Source: Deefgea tanakiae
GTDB lineage: Bacteria; Pseudomonadota; Gammaproteobacteria; Burkholderiales; Chitinibacteraceae
Assembly (NCBI RefSeq): GCF_019665765.1
Contig: NZ_CP081150.1
Coordinates: forward strand, 1,302,001-1,366,000
Reading direction: 5' to 3'
DNA: 64,000 bases
The notes under the pieces are model-generated. The model was not told the origin of the DNA, ran no database searches, and saw only the letters and a program-made list of their open reading frames with translations. Each line of letters begins with the position of its first letter. Positions within the stretch are counted from its first letter, which is position 1. Below are positions 37,225 to 45,827 of this stretch, piece after piece. Made by a program: the position numbers and the translations under genes.

Positions 37225-38328
37225 TTACACGCCTTGCTTCAAGCTGGCCGCAATAAAGTTATCTAAGTCGCCATCCATGACGCCTTTGATGTTGCCGACT
37301 TCATAGCTCGTGCGTAGATCTTTGATGCGGCTTTGGTCAAACACGTAAGAGCGAATTTGATGGCCCCAGCCGATGTCTGATTTTGTTGCTTCGAGCGATT
37401 GCTGTGCTTCCATGCGTTTACGTAGTTCTAGCTCATAAAGTTTCGCGCGAAGCATTTTCCATGCCTCGTCACGATTTTTATGTTGAGATCGATCGTTTTG
37501 GCACTGCACTACTGTATTGGTCGGGATATGCGTCAAACGAACCGCAGAGTCAGTTTTATTAATATGCTGACCACCAGCGCCTGATGCACGATATGTATCG
37601 GTACGCACGTCAGATGGGTTAATGTCGATTTCGAAACTGTCATCGACTTCAGGGTAAACAAACACTGATGCGAATGAAGTGTGGCGGCGATTGTTTGAGT
37701 CGTACGGTGAGCAACGAACTAGGCGATGTACGCCAGTTTCGGTGCGCAAAAAGCCGTATGCGTAATCGCCAGTGAGTTTAATGGTCGCTTGGCTAATGCC
37801 GACGATGTCGCCGTCGGATTGCTCCATCACTTCAACTGAAAAACCTTTTCGCTCGCCGTAGCGAACGTACATACGCAGTAACATGCCCGCCCAATCTTGC
37901 GCCTCAGTTCCACCTGCACCCGATTGAATGTCGATAAAACACGGCATTGGGTCCATCGGATTATTAAACATCCGGCGGAATTCAAGTTTGGCGACTTCGG
38001 TTTCAAGCGCTACGTAGTCTTCGCTAATGACTTCTGCCGTACCGAAATCACCTTCTGCTTTGGCCATTTCAAATAGTTCAAGCGAATCCGTTACGCCGTC
38101 AGCAACACGATCCAGCACGAGGACGATATCCTCCAGCGCTTTGCGTTCGCGGCCAACTTCTTGTGCTTTTTTAGGGTCGTTCCAAGTTTCTGGTGCTTCA
38201 GAGAGTCGAACGACTTCTTCTAGTCGATCGACTTTACCTGGGTAGTCGAGGTAACGCTTGAGTTCTTCTGTGCGTGAACCTAGCTCTTTGAGCTGGTTTT
38301 CAATCTGATTAAGCTGTTCCGCTTCCAT
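37225..38328 (-). CDS. prfB: Peptide chain release factor 2, encoded without a programmed frameshift
   Basis: The 367-residue protein has the anticodon-like region SPYDS (SPY at 207-209, usually SPF) and the GGQ motif in [15 protein letters not shown] (252-254). It ends translation at UAA and UGA. The reading frame is continuous: codons 27-28 (CTC GAC, 38250-38245) replace the usual in-frame UGA and +1 shift site that autoregulates RF2. The ATG at 38328 has no strong ribosome binding site. It is read just before lysS. Confidence 0.95.
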   Translation of the reverse strand: MEAEQLNQIENQLKELGSRTEELKRYLDYPGKVDRLEEVVRLSEAPETWNDPKKAQEVGRERKALEDIVLVLDRVADGVTDSLELFEMAKAEGDFGTAEVISEDYVALETEVAKLEFRRMFNNPMDPMPCFIDIQSGAGGTEAQDWAGMLLRMYVRYGERKGFSVEVMEQSDGDIVGISQATIKLTGDYAYGFLRTETGVHRLVRCSPYDSNNRRHTSFASVFVYPEVDDSFEIDINPSDVRTDTYRASGAGGQHINKTDSAVRLTHIPTNTVVQCQNDRSQHKNRDEAWKMLRAKLYELELRKRMEAQQSLEATKSDIGWGHQIRSYVFDQSRIKDLRTSYEVGNIKGVMDGDLDNFIAASLKQGV

Positions 38329-38543
38329 GCGATGAATCCGCGTCGGCCACTGCTATAAATGTAGAAATAATATAAATTAGGTTAAAAATTATATTAATCA
38401 ACCACTTAATAGCAATGGCTATTGTTGGTAAAAGACGGCGATTGTAGCACCAATCAGGTCTTTTTGGATAGCGCAGGCAGCGCCCGCCCATAATCGATGC
38501 TTGTTGTTATTTAAATTTTCTCTGTTTTCGGCGGCAATTAAAC

Positions 38544-39476
38544 CTATAGCCATCGTGGGTTGGCTGTAAATGAAATGCCGAGCCATGCATCTTCGAGTGG
38601 TAGGCCAATCTCTTGCCAAATCTTGCTTCGTAACAAATCAAGTTCATTAACACTGCTTACTGTAAAATCAGGGCCGACCATGATATTGATTTCAATCACA
38701 TAAATACGTCCAGACTTGACGATGTGGCAGCTCGATTCGGCGATGTCATATTCAGCCTCTACTTTTTGCATAACTTCTGCCACGCGCAAAGTAATCTCAT
38801 CACTCGGGTTGGTTATTACTAAGACTTCACGCATATTGGTATAAAAAGCTTTCATTGGCAGCGGCGCCAAGCACAAAGCTAAGATCGATAAAACTGCGCT
38901 ATCCGCATAATTGGCCCACCAAGTTCGCGCGGGCTCTGGCAAAACCCAGATTAAGGCAAAACTTAAGCCAGTCACAACACTAAAGCTCATGCTAACCATC
39001 CACTCACGAGCATCGTTACGAATTAAATCTGAGTCACAGCGTTTTGCTACGCGCCGCTCATGTACCCATACCACAGCACAAACGACTGCACTGAGTAGGC
39101 TGTAAACAACAACTTCTGTAGCGTCTACGGGGTTGCCCTCGCTTGCCAAGCCGCGAAGTCCATTAAAAAACGCATAAATACAAACAATCATCAAGATCAA
39201 ACTATTGAAGCTGTTTACTAGCGGCTCGATATGCGCGTAACCATATTGAAAATGGCGATCCGCGGGCTTTTCAACCACTTTGGCAGCTAGCAAATAGAGT
39301 CCTGAGCCCATTAAGCTAGTTAGCGCATAAAAACCATCCAGCATCACCGCATCTGATCCAATATAGAGACCGTAACCAATGCCGGCGATGGCTAGTGCGA
39401 TGATGGTGTAAATGGAAATGCTTAGTGTGCGCTGCTCAAGGCGGTTTACCTGCTTGTTGCTCAATGTGCTGTTCAT
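38544..39476 (-). CDS. Cation diffusion facilitator (CDF) family transporter
   Basis: The 310-residue protein has about six membrane helices. Helix 2 carries the paired Asp motif (SDAVMLDGFYALTS, near residue 43), and ADRHFQYGYAHIEPL is the family signature after helix 2. The C-terminal ~90 residues form the cytoplasmic metal-binding domain. CDF proteins export Zn2+, Fe2+, Mn2+ or similar ions by proton exchange, but the metal cannot be assigned. AAGG precedes the ATG at 9 bases. The next gene upstream, the helicase, is divergent. Confidence 0.88.
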   Translation of the reverse strand: MNSTLSNKQVNRLEQRTLSISIYTIIALAIAGIGYGLYIGSDAVMLDGFYALTSLMGSGLYLLAAKVVEKPADRHFQYGYAHIEPLVNSFNSLILMIVCIYAFFNGLRGLASEGNPVDATEVVVYSLLSAVVCAVVWVHERRVAKRCDSDLIRNDAREWMVSMSFSVVTGLSFALIWVLPEPARTWWANYADSAVLSILALCLAPLPMKAFYTNMREVLVITNPSDEITLRVAEVMQKVEAEYDIAESSCHIVKSGRIYVIEINIMVGPDFTVSSVNELDLLRSKIWQEIGLPLEDAWLGISFTANPRWL

Positions 39477-39705
39477 AAAACAAACCTTGCTGATGATCTT
39501 TTGGTACCCACTGTTTGCTGATTTTATTGCATCAGCCGTAGGCTTGTCGTAAAACAGGCTGCACTTGTTTCAATTGTGCAAAATGAATAACGATTAGGTT
39601 GACTGACAAATTGCCGATTAACTCAAGCTTTTCGATGTTTCTTATCGCCAAGTGTTGAGGCTTGGTATCATGCGGTATTGATGTTTTATTTGATTAAGGC
39701 TTTTC

Positions 39706-40929
39706 ATGCCCTTTAGTGCTCTAGGTTTATCTTCCCTCGTTGTTGCCGCTGCCAATAAAAAACTCTACATCCAACCTACACCGATTCAATCCGCAGCGAT
39801 TCCACTGATTTTGCGTGGTGATGATGTACTGGCGCAAGCGGCGACCGGATCAGGTAAAACGGCTGCGTTTGCTTTGCCTCTCTTGCAATTAGTACAGACG
39901 GCCCAGCGCAAGGTATTGATTTTGGTGCCAACACGTGAGCTCGCGGTGCAAGTGGGTGAAGAAATCAAGGGCTTAGTGAAGCATTTACCTGTGGCCATCA
40001 AAGTCGTTAGCGTATTTGGTGGTGTGTCGATCAATCCGCAAATGATGGCATTGCGTGGTCACGCTGATGTATTGGTAGCAACACCTGGTCGCTTATTAGA
40101 CTTGATTAAGCAAAATGCCATCAAGCCAGAGAGCTTTAATACGCTTGTGCTGGATGAGGCGGATCGCTTGCTCGACATGGGCTTTAGCGATGAAATCAAT
40201 CGAATCTTGGCGCTACTACCCGCGCAGCGGCAAAACCTATTTTTCTCTGCAACGTTTCCTGTCGATGTCAGTGCGCTGGCTGAAGGTATTTTGCAAAACC
40301 CAAGCAAAATTGTAATGGAAGTGAATGAGGCGAATACGCCCAATATTTTGCAGCGAGCGATTGCGGTCGATGAGTCCCGCCGTGCCGAATTATTGGCGCA
40401 AATGATCATCGATAGTGGTGAAGAGCGAGCCTTGGTGTTTGTTGCATCCAAGGTAATCACCGAACAACTTGCGCGCTATTTATCAAGCGCAGGCATTAAA
40501 GCAGCTCCATTTCACGGTGAATTTAGTCAAGGCCGTCGCAGCCAAGTATTGGCTGAGTTTAAATCCTCAAACCTCCAGGTTGTAGTCGCTACTGATCTGG
40601 CGGGGCGCGGAATTGATATTGATAATCTTCCATGCGTCATTAATTTTGATTTGCCTCGCTCGCCAGCTGATTACACGCATCGCATTGGCCGTACGGCACG
40701 TGCTGGCGGGAGCGGTGTGGCGATTAGCTTAGTTAGCGCAAGTAGCGAAGCCCATTTTCGCTTGTTAGAAAATCGTCTCAAAATGCGTGTGCCGCGCGAG
40801 CAAATTGCAGGTTTTGAGCCGCAAGAGGTTGTCACGACAACAGAGCAAGGTACAGGTGGCATCAAAAGTCATCGAATGAGCAAAAAAGACAAGTTACGCG
40901 CTGCTGCGGCACAAAAACAAGACGAATAA
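39706..40929 (+). CDS. DEAD-box RNA helicase, RhlE-like
   Basis: The 407-residue protein has the full set of DEAD-box motifs: Q motif (YIQPTPIQSAAIP), Walker A (ATGSGKTA), PTRELA, the DEAD box (LDEADRLLDMGF), SAT (FFSATFP) and HRIGRTARAG. The C-terminus is short and basic (HRMSKKDKLRAAAAQKQ). It unwinds RNA and probably aids ribosome assembly or mRNA decay in the cold. It is of RhlE type by length and motif spacing. AAGG at 6 bases supports the ATG. Confidence 0.93.
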   Translation: MPFSALGLSSLVVAAANKKLYIQPTPIQSAAIPLILRGDDVLAQAATGSGKTAAFALPLLQLVQTAQRKVLILVPTRELAVQVGEEIKGLVKHLPVAIKVVSVFGGVSINPQMMALRGHADVLVATPGRLLDLIKQNAIKPESFNTLVLDEADRLLDMGFSDEINRILALLPAQRQNLFFSATFPVDVSALAEGILQNPSKIVMEVNEANTPNILQRAIAVDESRRAELLAQMIIDSGEERALVFVASKVITEQLARYLSSAGIKAAPFHGEFSQGRRSQVLAEFKSSNLQVVVATDLAGRGIDIDNLPCVINFDLPRSPADYTHRIGRTARAGGSGVAISLVSASSEAHFRLLENRLKMRVPREQIAGFEPQEVVTTTEQGTGGIKSHRMSKKDKLRAAAAQKQDE

Positions 40930-40962
40930 ACGTTAGAGTGAATGCAAAGAAAGGGTAGATGA

Positions 40963-41562
40963 ATGCCTAAAGAAATCTATTTGTTACGTCACGGGCAAAC
41001 CGAATTTAATTTAGAGCGCCGCATGCAGGGCCATTGTGATTCACCACTTACTGAGCTTGGCGAATCTCAAGCTCGCGCCATGGGTGCCACGCTCGGTGAA
41101 TTATTGAGTGACCCAAGCGAGTGGCAAGTGCTGGTAAGCCCTTTGGGGCGAGCGCAGCAAACGGCGAAATTGTTGATGAATGAATTGGGTCTGCCAGCCA
41201 GTCATCTTCATATTGATCCACGCCTGATTGAAGTTGCATTCGGCGACTGGGAAAAGCAGCAGGTGATGACTTTGTTTGCAAAATACCCTGACTTGGCTGA
41301 GCAAGCGGATTGGTATTTTAATGCCCCCGGTTGCGAGCAGTTGGCAGACGTAACATCACGTTTAACGCAATGGCTATCAGACCCCAAGCTACCACCTCGC
41401 ATCATTGTGGTTGCACATGGTTTGTTGGGGCGTATTCTGCGCGGATTGTACGCTGGGATGTCGCCACAAGCGATGTGGCAACAAGATATGCCGCAAGACG
41501 CCTTTTTTTACCTAAAAGACGGCGCATTGACACGCATTGAGTGTGTGCAATACGCCGATTAA
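40963..41562 (+). CDS. Histidine phosphatase family protein (phosphoglycerate mutase-like)
   Basis: The 199-residue protein has the catalytic RHGQT motif (LLRHGQTEFNLERRMQGH) and a second His in VVAHGLLGRILRG. Other conserved residues include SPLGRAQQTA and the Glu in IEVAFGDWE. It removes phosphate from a small phospho-metabolite via phospho-His. The exact substrate (phosphoglycerate, sugar phosphate or cobalamin intermediate) is unknown. It is 33 bases downstream of the helicase and could be co-transcribed. Confidence 0.88.
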   Translation: MPKEIYLLRHGQTEFNLERRMQGHCDSPLTELGESQARAMGATLGELLSDPSEWQVLVSPLGRAQQTAKLLMNELGLPASHLHIDPRLIEVAFGDWEKQQVMTLFAKYPDLAEQADWYFNAPGCEQLADVTSRLTQWLSDPKLPPRIIVVAHGLLGRILRGLYAGMSPQAMWQQDMPQDAFFYLKDGALTRIECVQYAD

Positions 41563-41575
41563 GAAATCGTGCTGT

Positions 41576-43297
41576 TTAAACGTTTGATTTGGGCGGTGCG
41601 TTGCGCTCCGCAAAAGCAATTCGTGCTTGCTTTAGGTTTGAAAATAATAAAAAAGCATTGCTGACTTGCTCGCTAATGCCGCGCTGAGCGGCATTAGCCT
41701 CGATCTGGCGTTTTCGTCCGGCAAAAGTCATCGTTATGCCGCGCTCTACCAAATCTTGATGTAGGCTCCAGACTGCTTGCTCTCCCGCAGCGTCGATTTG
41801 GGTGATTGGCATCGCATCAATCACCAGCCACTCAATTTTTTCCTCAGCCCCATCAATGAGAGACAATAATCGCTGACGAAAAAAGTTTGCGTTGAAAAAA
41901 TTCAGTTGCGACTCAAAGCGATAAATTAATAAGCCAGGAATCGGCTTAGCCTCTGGGTGATGATTGACATCATGAAAAGCACGCTTGCCTTCATAAACGC
42001 CCAAAATTGTATCACTAGGGCGCGCTAGTTTAATCAAAACGCGCAGCGTAGCCAGTAAAACAGCAAATAACATGCCTTGCATGACACCCACGCAAGCAAC
42101 GCCAATTAAAGTGACGATTGCAACTATCCACTCGCCACGGCTATAGGCACGAAAAACCTGGATACTGGCAAAATTCATCAGGCCAAATGAGGCTGTAATC
42201 AGAACTGCGCCGAGGGCCGCAATCGGCACAAAGTAGAGTGCTTTGGTAAACAGCACCATTGCTAGGCAAATTGCACTGGCGGCGACGATACTCACCATTT
42301 GGCTTTTGCCTCCGCCACTATCATTAACCGCTGTGCGCGAGTCGGCGCCGCTAATCGCAAAGCCTTGCGACAAACCGGCGGCGATATTGGCCATCCCGAG
42401 TGCGGTAAATTCACGATCAGGGTCAATGTCATAACGATTTTTTGCGGCAAAGCTACGCGCAGTGAGCATCGCACTACTAAAACTAATTAAAGCTAGGCCA
42501 GCGGCTGCACCAACTATTTCACCCAATTGCGAAAACGGTAGTGTCGGCAAATGTAGTCTTGGTAAGCCTGCTGGTAATTCACCAATAACTGCCACATCAC
42601 GCAGATCAAGACGAAAAACATAGGTTATCAAGCCAGCTAGCACCATCACCACCAAAGCGGATGGTAGTTTTGGCAGTAGTCGCTTGGCAATTTGCTGCGT
42701 CAGCAATGTCCCTAGGCCAATTAGTGTTGTCATTGGGTGCGCTTCAATGAGGCGAAACGGAAGCTCGGCTAGTCTTTCTAGCAGGGCATTGTTTTCGAAG
42801 GTAAAACCAAATAATTTGCCTAGCTGCCCCACCACAATGCTGATGGCTACGCCATTTAAGAAGCCCGCCAAAATCGGTGGTGACAGGAAATCAGCTAAAA
42901 ACCCTAGCTTGAAGCGGCTGGCCAGCAAGCAAAAAATACCGGTTAGCAAAGCTAAGCTCACGGAGAGCGAAACGTATAAATGTGGATCACCAGCCGCAAT
43001 CGGCGCGAGCGTGGAAAACACCATCGCGCAAGTTGCTGCATCAGGGCCAACCATCAATTGGCGTGACGAGCCAAACAAAGCGTAGGCTACCATGGGTAAA
43101 ATACTGGCATACAAGCCAGCAATCGGGCTCATCCCAGCCAATTGCGCATAAGCAACCCCTACTGGAATTGCCACCGCAGCGACCGACAAGCCCGCCCGCC
43201 AGTCATGCCCCCAAAAATCACGAGGATAATTACGGAGTAACGCAATGCCCGGTACGTGTAAGTTCAACCAGTCTTGTAGTAAAAGCTTGGCGTGCAT
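41576..43297 (-). CDS. SulP-family anion transporter with C-terminal STAS domain
   Basis: The 573-residue protein has the SulP core of about 10-14 membrane helices: GLSVAAVAIPVGVAYAQLAG near residue 45 is typical of the family. The C-terminal ~120 residues form a STAS domain (e.g. EWLVIDAMPITQIDAAGEQA). SulP proteins carry sulfate, bicarbonate or other anions; the substrate is not certain. The ATG at 43297 is preferred, but an in-frame TTG at 43324 is possible. It is convergent with the histidine phosphatase gene, 13 bases away. Confidence 0.9.
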   Translation of the reverse strand: MHAKLLLQDWLNLHVPGIALLRNYPRDFWGHDWRAGLSVAAVAIPVGVAYAQLAGMSPIAGLYASILPMVAYALFGSSRQLMVGPDAATCAMVFSTLAPIAAGDPHLYVSLSVSLALLTGIFCLLASRFKLGFLADFLSPPILAGFLNGVAISIVVGQLGKLFGFTFENNALLERLAELPFRLIEAHPMTTLIGLGTLLTQQIAKRLLPKLPSALVVMVLAGLITYVFRLDLRDVAVIGELPAGLPRLHLPTLPFSQLGEIVGAAAGLALISFSSAMLTARSFAAKNRYDIDPDREFTALGMANIAAGLSQGFAISGADSRTAVNDSGGGKSQMVSIVAASAICLAMVLFTKALYFVPIAALGAVLITASFGLMNFASIQVFRAYSRGEWIVAIVTLIGVACVGVMQGMLFAVLLATLRVLIKLARPSDTILGVYEGKRAFHDVNHHPEAKPIPGLLIYRFESQLNFFNANFFRQRLLSLIDGAEEKIEWLVIDAMPITQIDAAGEQAVWSLHQDLVERGITMTFAGRKRQIEANAAQRGISEQVSNAFLLFSNLKQARIAFAERNAPPKSNV

Positions 43298-43517
43298 CGG
43301 TCTTTTCCATCTGTGCGGCTGCAAGTGCAGTAGAGTTGCGGATTATGCCGTACTTTGTGATTGAGAAGTCTTTGGCGAGTAGATGCTTAGTTCAAATACA
43401 AACGACCAGTATTTTTTAACTATGTATTGAGTTGAAGGTCAGTATATTTATAGTTTGTAGCGATATACATGGCTAGTACTTTATTGAACTGTTTCTACCT
43501 GAGAATTTTTGAATTGA

Positions 43518-43883
43518 TCTTTTTGGTATATCAATGTTGCAGAGGATGGCGGCATTAAGGTGCTGCCGCAGGCCCGCGCCAAACTTTTTTTGAATCACTT
43601 AGCGATTCACCCAGAGAAAGCGCAGCGTGCAGGAGTGGCCGATGATCGTTTCGCCGGTTTGTTTGCGCAGCATGGCTTTTTGACTTGGGATGGCGACTGG
43701 GATAACCCGATTGATTGCCAGCACTTTGAAATTGGCAGTCGGACTGATATCAATGAGCTCATTAAATTGCTATTGGATCTTACACGAGCCAGCTTTAATC
43801 AGTATGCTTCGTCCTATCGGCAATGCGCTAAAAGCGAAATAGGCGGCCTGAGTGAAGTTCGTATCTGCTGCGTAGAAAAGTGA
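43518..43883 (+). pseudogene. Fragment of an M15-type (VanY-like) peptidase
   Basis: The frame is open from 43518 and includes GVADDRFAGLFAQHGFLTWD then DWDNPIDCQHFEIG, matching the C-terminal catalytic part of M15 D-Ala-D-Ala carboxypeptidases (zinc-binding His in QHFE). There is no ATG near the beginning, and the upstream catalytic residues (the HxxxxxxD segment) are missing. It is therefore best read as a truncated gene. A GTG at 43560 could start a 107-residue product, but this would lack the active site. Confidence 0.6.
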
Positions 43884-43895
43884 GGAAGTAAAACC

Positions 43896-44618
43896 TTACG
43901 GTAGGTGCTCAATAAGCCACTGAGGGTCATCCAGTGGCAAATCATGCCCAGCCGTGGGGTGAACGGCATGCGGAACTCCCCAGAGCTGGGCTAAGGTGAG
44001 GCTGCACTGCTGATCAACCAGTCGATCGTGCTGACTGGATATGAGTTGCAACGCTGTTTGTGGCGTTTCAATTGGCGCTCTGTAAGTTGCTGCTGCCCAG
44101 AGTTGACGCAAGATATTTAATTTTGAAATGGGATGTTGCTGTTGATATGCAATCCACTGCTGCAAAGTCGCAGGATGTGCTTGATTACTGGTGAGCTGCA
44201 GGATTAGCTGCTCTTGTTCTGCATTCGTTCGAAATAACATGCTCAGTAATTGCGTGTAGTTGTGTGGCCTGAGCCGCTGATAAAACGGATTGATTGGTCG
44301 CAAACTGGTATTGATGAGCGTTGCGCTGGCAATGTCTTGTGGTGATTGTCGCATCCATTCAATTGCTACCATCGCCCCTAAAGAAACAGCAATCACATGG
44401 TAGGGTGCGCAACACCCTTTTTGTGTGAGTGTGCTTTGTAAGTGCTGCACCATATCACTGATGCGATGCAGGCTAGTTTGCTGATGTAATTCCCCGTTCC
44501 CAGGCCAATCCACCATCAAAATTTGATCTGCTGGATATTTCTGCTGCAGCAAGTCAGCAAATACGCCCCAGTGGCGTTTTTCACGCATCAAGCCACGTAA
44601 TAAAACCCAATTTTTCAT
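43896..44618 (-). CDS. Alpha/beta hydrolase family protein
   Basis: The 240-residue protein has the alpha/beta-hydrolase layout: N-terminal RGLMREKRHWG oxyanion region, nucleophile elbow AVSLGA (Ser ~residue 99), Asp in SSQHDRLVD and His in TAGHDLPLDD. Substrate is unknown. Its ATG overlaps the stop of the upstream M14 peptidase gene in an ATGA arrangement (44615-44618), so the two are translationally coupled. This suggests a shared pathway, perhaps peptide or ester breakdown; that is inference. Confidence 0.85.
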   Translation of the reverse strand: MKNWVLLRGLMREKRHWGVFADLLQQKYPADQILMVDWPGNGELHQQTSLHRISDMVQHLQSTLTQKGCCAPYHVIAVSLGAMVAIEWMRQSPQDIASATLINTSLRPINPFYQRLRPHNYTQLLSMLFRTNAEQEQLILQLTSNQAHPATLQQWIAYQQQHPISKLNILRQLWAAATYRAPIETPQTALQLISSQHDRLVDQQCSLTLAQLWGVPHAVHPTAGHDLPLDDPQWLIEHLP

Positions 44619-45613
44619 GGTCTATCCTTGCGATACCAAAGATCAATCGCGGCATGATGCTGCTGCATTTTTTGAATTTGCCCTGTAGGTCTCCAAGTCG
44701 CGTGGTCATGCGTGGCGCGGATTAAAAATTCAAGTAGCGGTAAATGGCTGCGTAGCACTCGTTGTTGGCGATGCGGCACCATGGGGTGAAATAAGCCTAA
44801 AATCGATAGCAATTGGCGTGGATTCTTTTTTATCCATAGCCATGAACCCAGCTCAAGTGTCAGCGGCAAAAATAGTTTTTCCGGCGATTGTTGTCGATGC
44901 AGGTAATCCCAAACATCGCCATGAGTGCGGTAATGCTTAGCCTGCGGTTCAATCACGTAAGGATGATGCGGATGGCTGCAATCGAACAGCTGTTTGAGCG
45001 CATGTATCTCGGCCACTTGTGGGATCGGCTTCATGGTGTAGGCATATGGAAACCAGATGCGATCTCGCAAACCAAAGCCGGAATGACAGTCAAGGGAAAG
45101 ACTAACGGAACTGCTCAACATAAAGTCTTGTACCACCGTGCATAGTGCTTGATTTTCAAGCTCCATGTCTGTGTTCATTGGCCCACGAAACCAAGGTAAA
45201 GCAGGATTCAGCCTGTGTCCACCGACTAAATATGCGGTTTTTCCATCCGCATCAATCGGTGCATTGCGCATTAAATCGACGTGATTGCCATTCGAGCGAC
45301 GACTCAGTGCCATACCGATGGGGTTAATAATCGGCATGAAGACAATACGAATCGATTGGAGTTGAAATTGTAAGCTACGATCCCAGCTCAGCCGATGCAG
45401 TAATCCCTGTAAAAACGCGATTAAAATCTGGCTGCCGATACGCTCTAGGCCATGTACACCGGCAAAAAATCCAATCGTTGGTGCATTGGGATCGGTGCTA
45501 CCTAGACAAAGACTACGCAAGGGGAATTGCTGACCTTGGTGCGTCACACAGCCGTGTTGCTGGCTGCGAATCAATGATCCAGCTTGCGCAATGATTTTTT
45601 CTAGGGCGACCAT
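44615..45613 (-). CDS. M14-family zinc carboxypeptidase-like protein
   Basis: The 332-residue protein has the M14 pattern: zinc ligands His and Glu in GVHGLERIGS (~residue 57), a variant of the NxxGxDLNRN motif in NGNHVDLMRN, the second zinc His in LDCHSGFG, and the general-base Glu in TLELGSWLW. Relatives include succinylglutamate desuccinylase-like and zinc carboxypeptidase groups. No signal peptide is seen, so it acts inside the cell. ATG 45613 is preferred; a TTG at 45628 preceded by AGAG is also possible. It forms an operon with the alpha/beta hydrolase. Confidence 0.8.
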   Translation of the reverse strand: MVALEKIIAQAGSLIRSQQHGCVTHQGQQFPLRSLCLGSTDPNAPTIGFFAGVHGLERIGSQILIAFLQGLLHRLSWDRSLQFQLQSIRIVFMPIINPIGMALSRRSNGNHVDLMRNAPIDADGKTAYLVGGHRLNPALPWFRGPMNTDMELENQALCTVVQDFMLSSSVSLSLDCHSGFGLRDRIWFPYAYTMKPIPQVAEIHALKQLFDCSHPHHPYVIEPQAKHYRTHGDVWDYLHRQQSPEKLFLPLTLELGSWLWIKKNPRQLLSILGLFHPMVPHRQQRVLRSHLPLLEFLIRATHDHATWRPTGQIQKMQQHHAAIDLWYRKDRP

Positions 45614-45701
45614 TTCTGGAAGATACAAGATGAATTCTCTAGCGAATCAATTTGGAGTCTAGTGTAGTGCTTAGAGAAAAGAATGCTAATTTATTTATTG
45701 G

Positions 45702-45746
45702 GTATATCAACCAAGACCTTATTTTATAGAGCCTTGATTGATATAC
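45702..45746. repeat. Imperfect 14-bp inverted repeat between the M14 gene and gdhB
   Basis: GTATATCAACCAAG (45702-45715) and CTTGATTGATATAC (45733-45746) pair with one mismatch around a 17-base loop. The core GGTATATCAA also occurs at 43525-43534. It may be an operator for the M14 gene or an end-of-transcript hairpin for gdhB; there is no T run. Confidence 0.5.
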
Positions 45747-45827
45747 TTGTAATAAATAATCAATATTACTTGTTGTGGTTCGATTTTACAGAACTAGTTT
45801 TATCTTTACCGCCGGCGCCCCCGCAAT

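Noticed and set aside
38309-38491. 60-residue minus-strand open frame before prfB
   Set aside because: It overlaps the prfB start, has an AT-rich irregular composition and no start signal.
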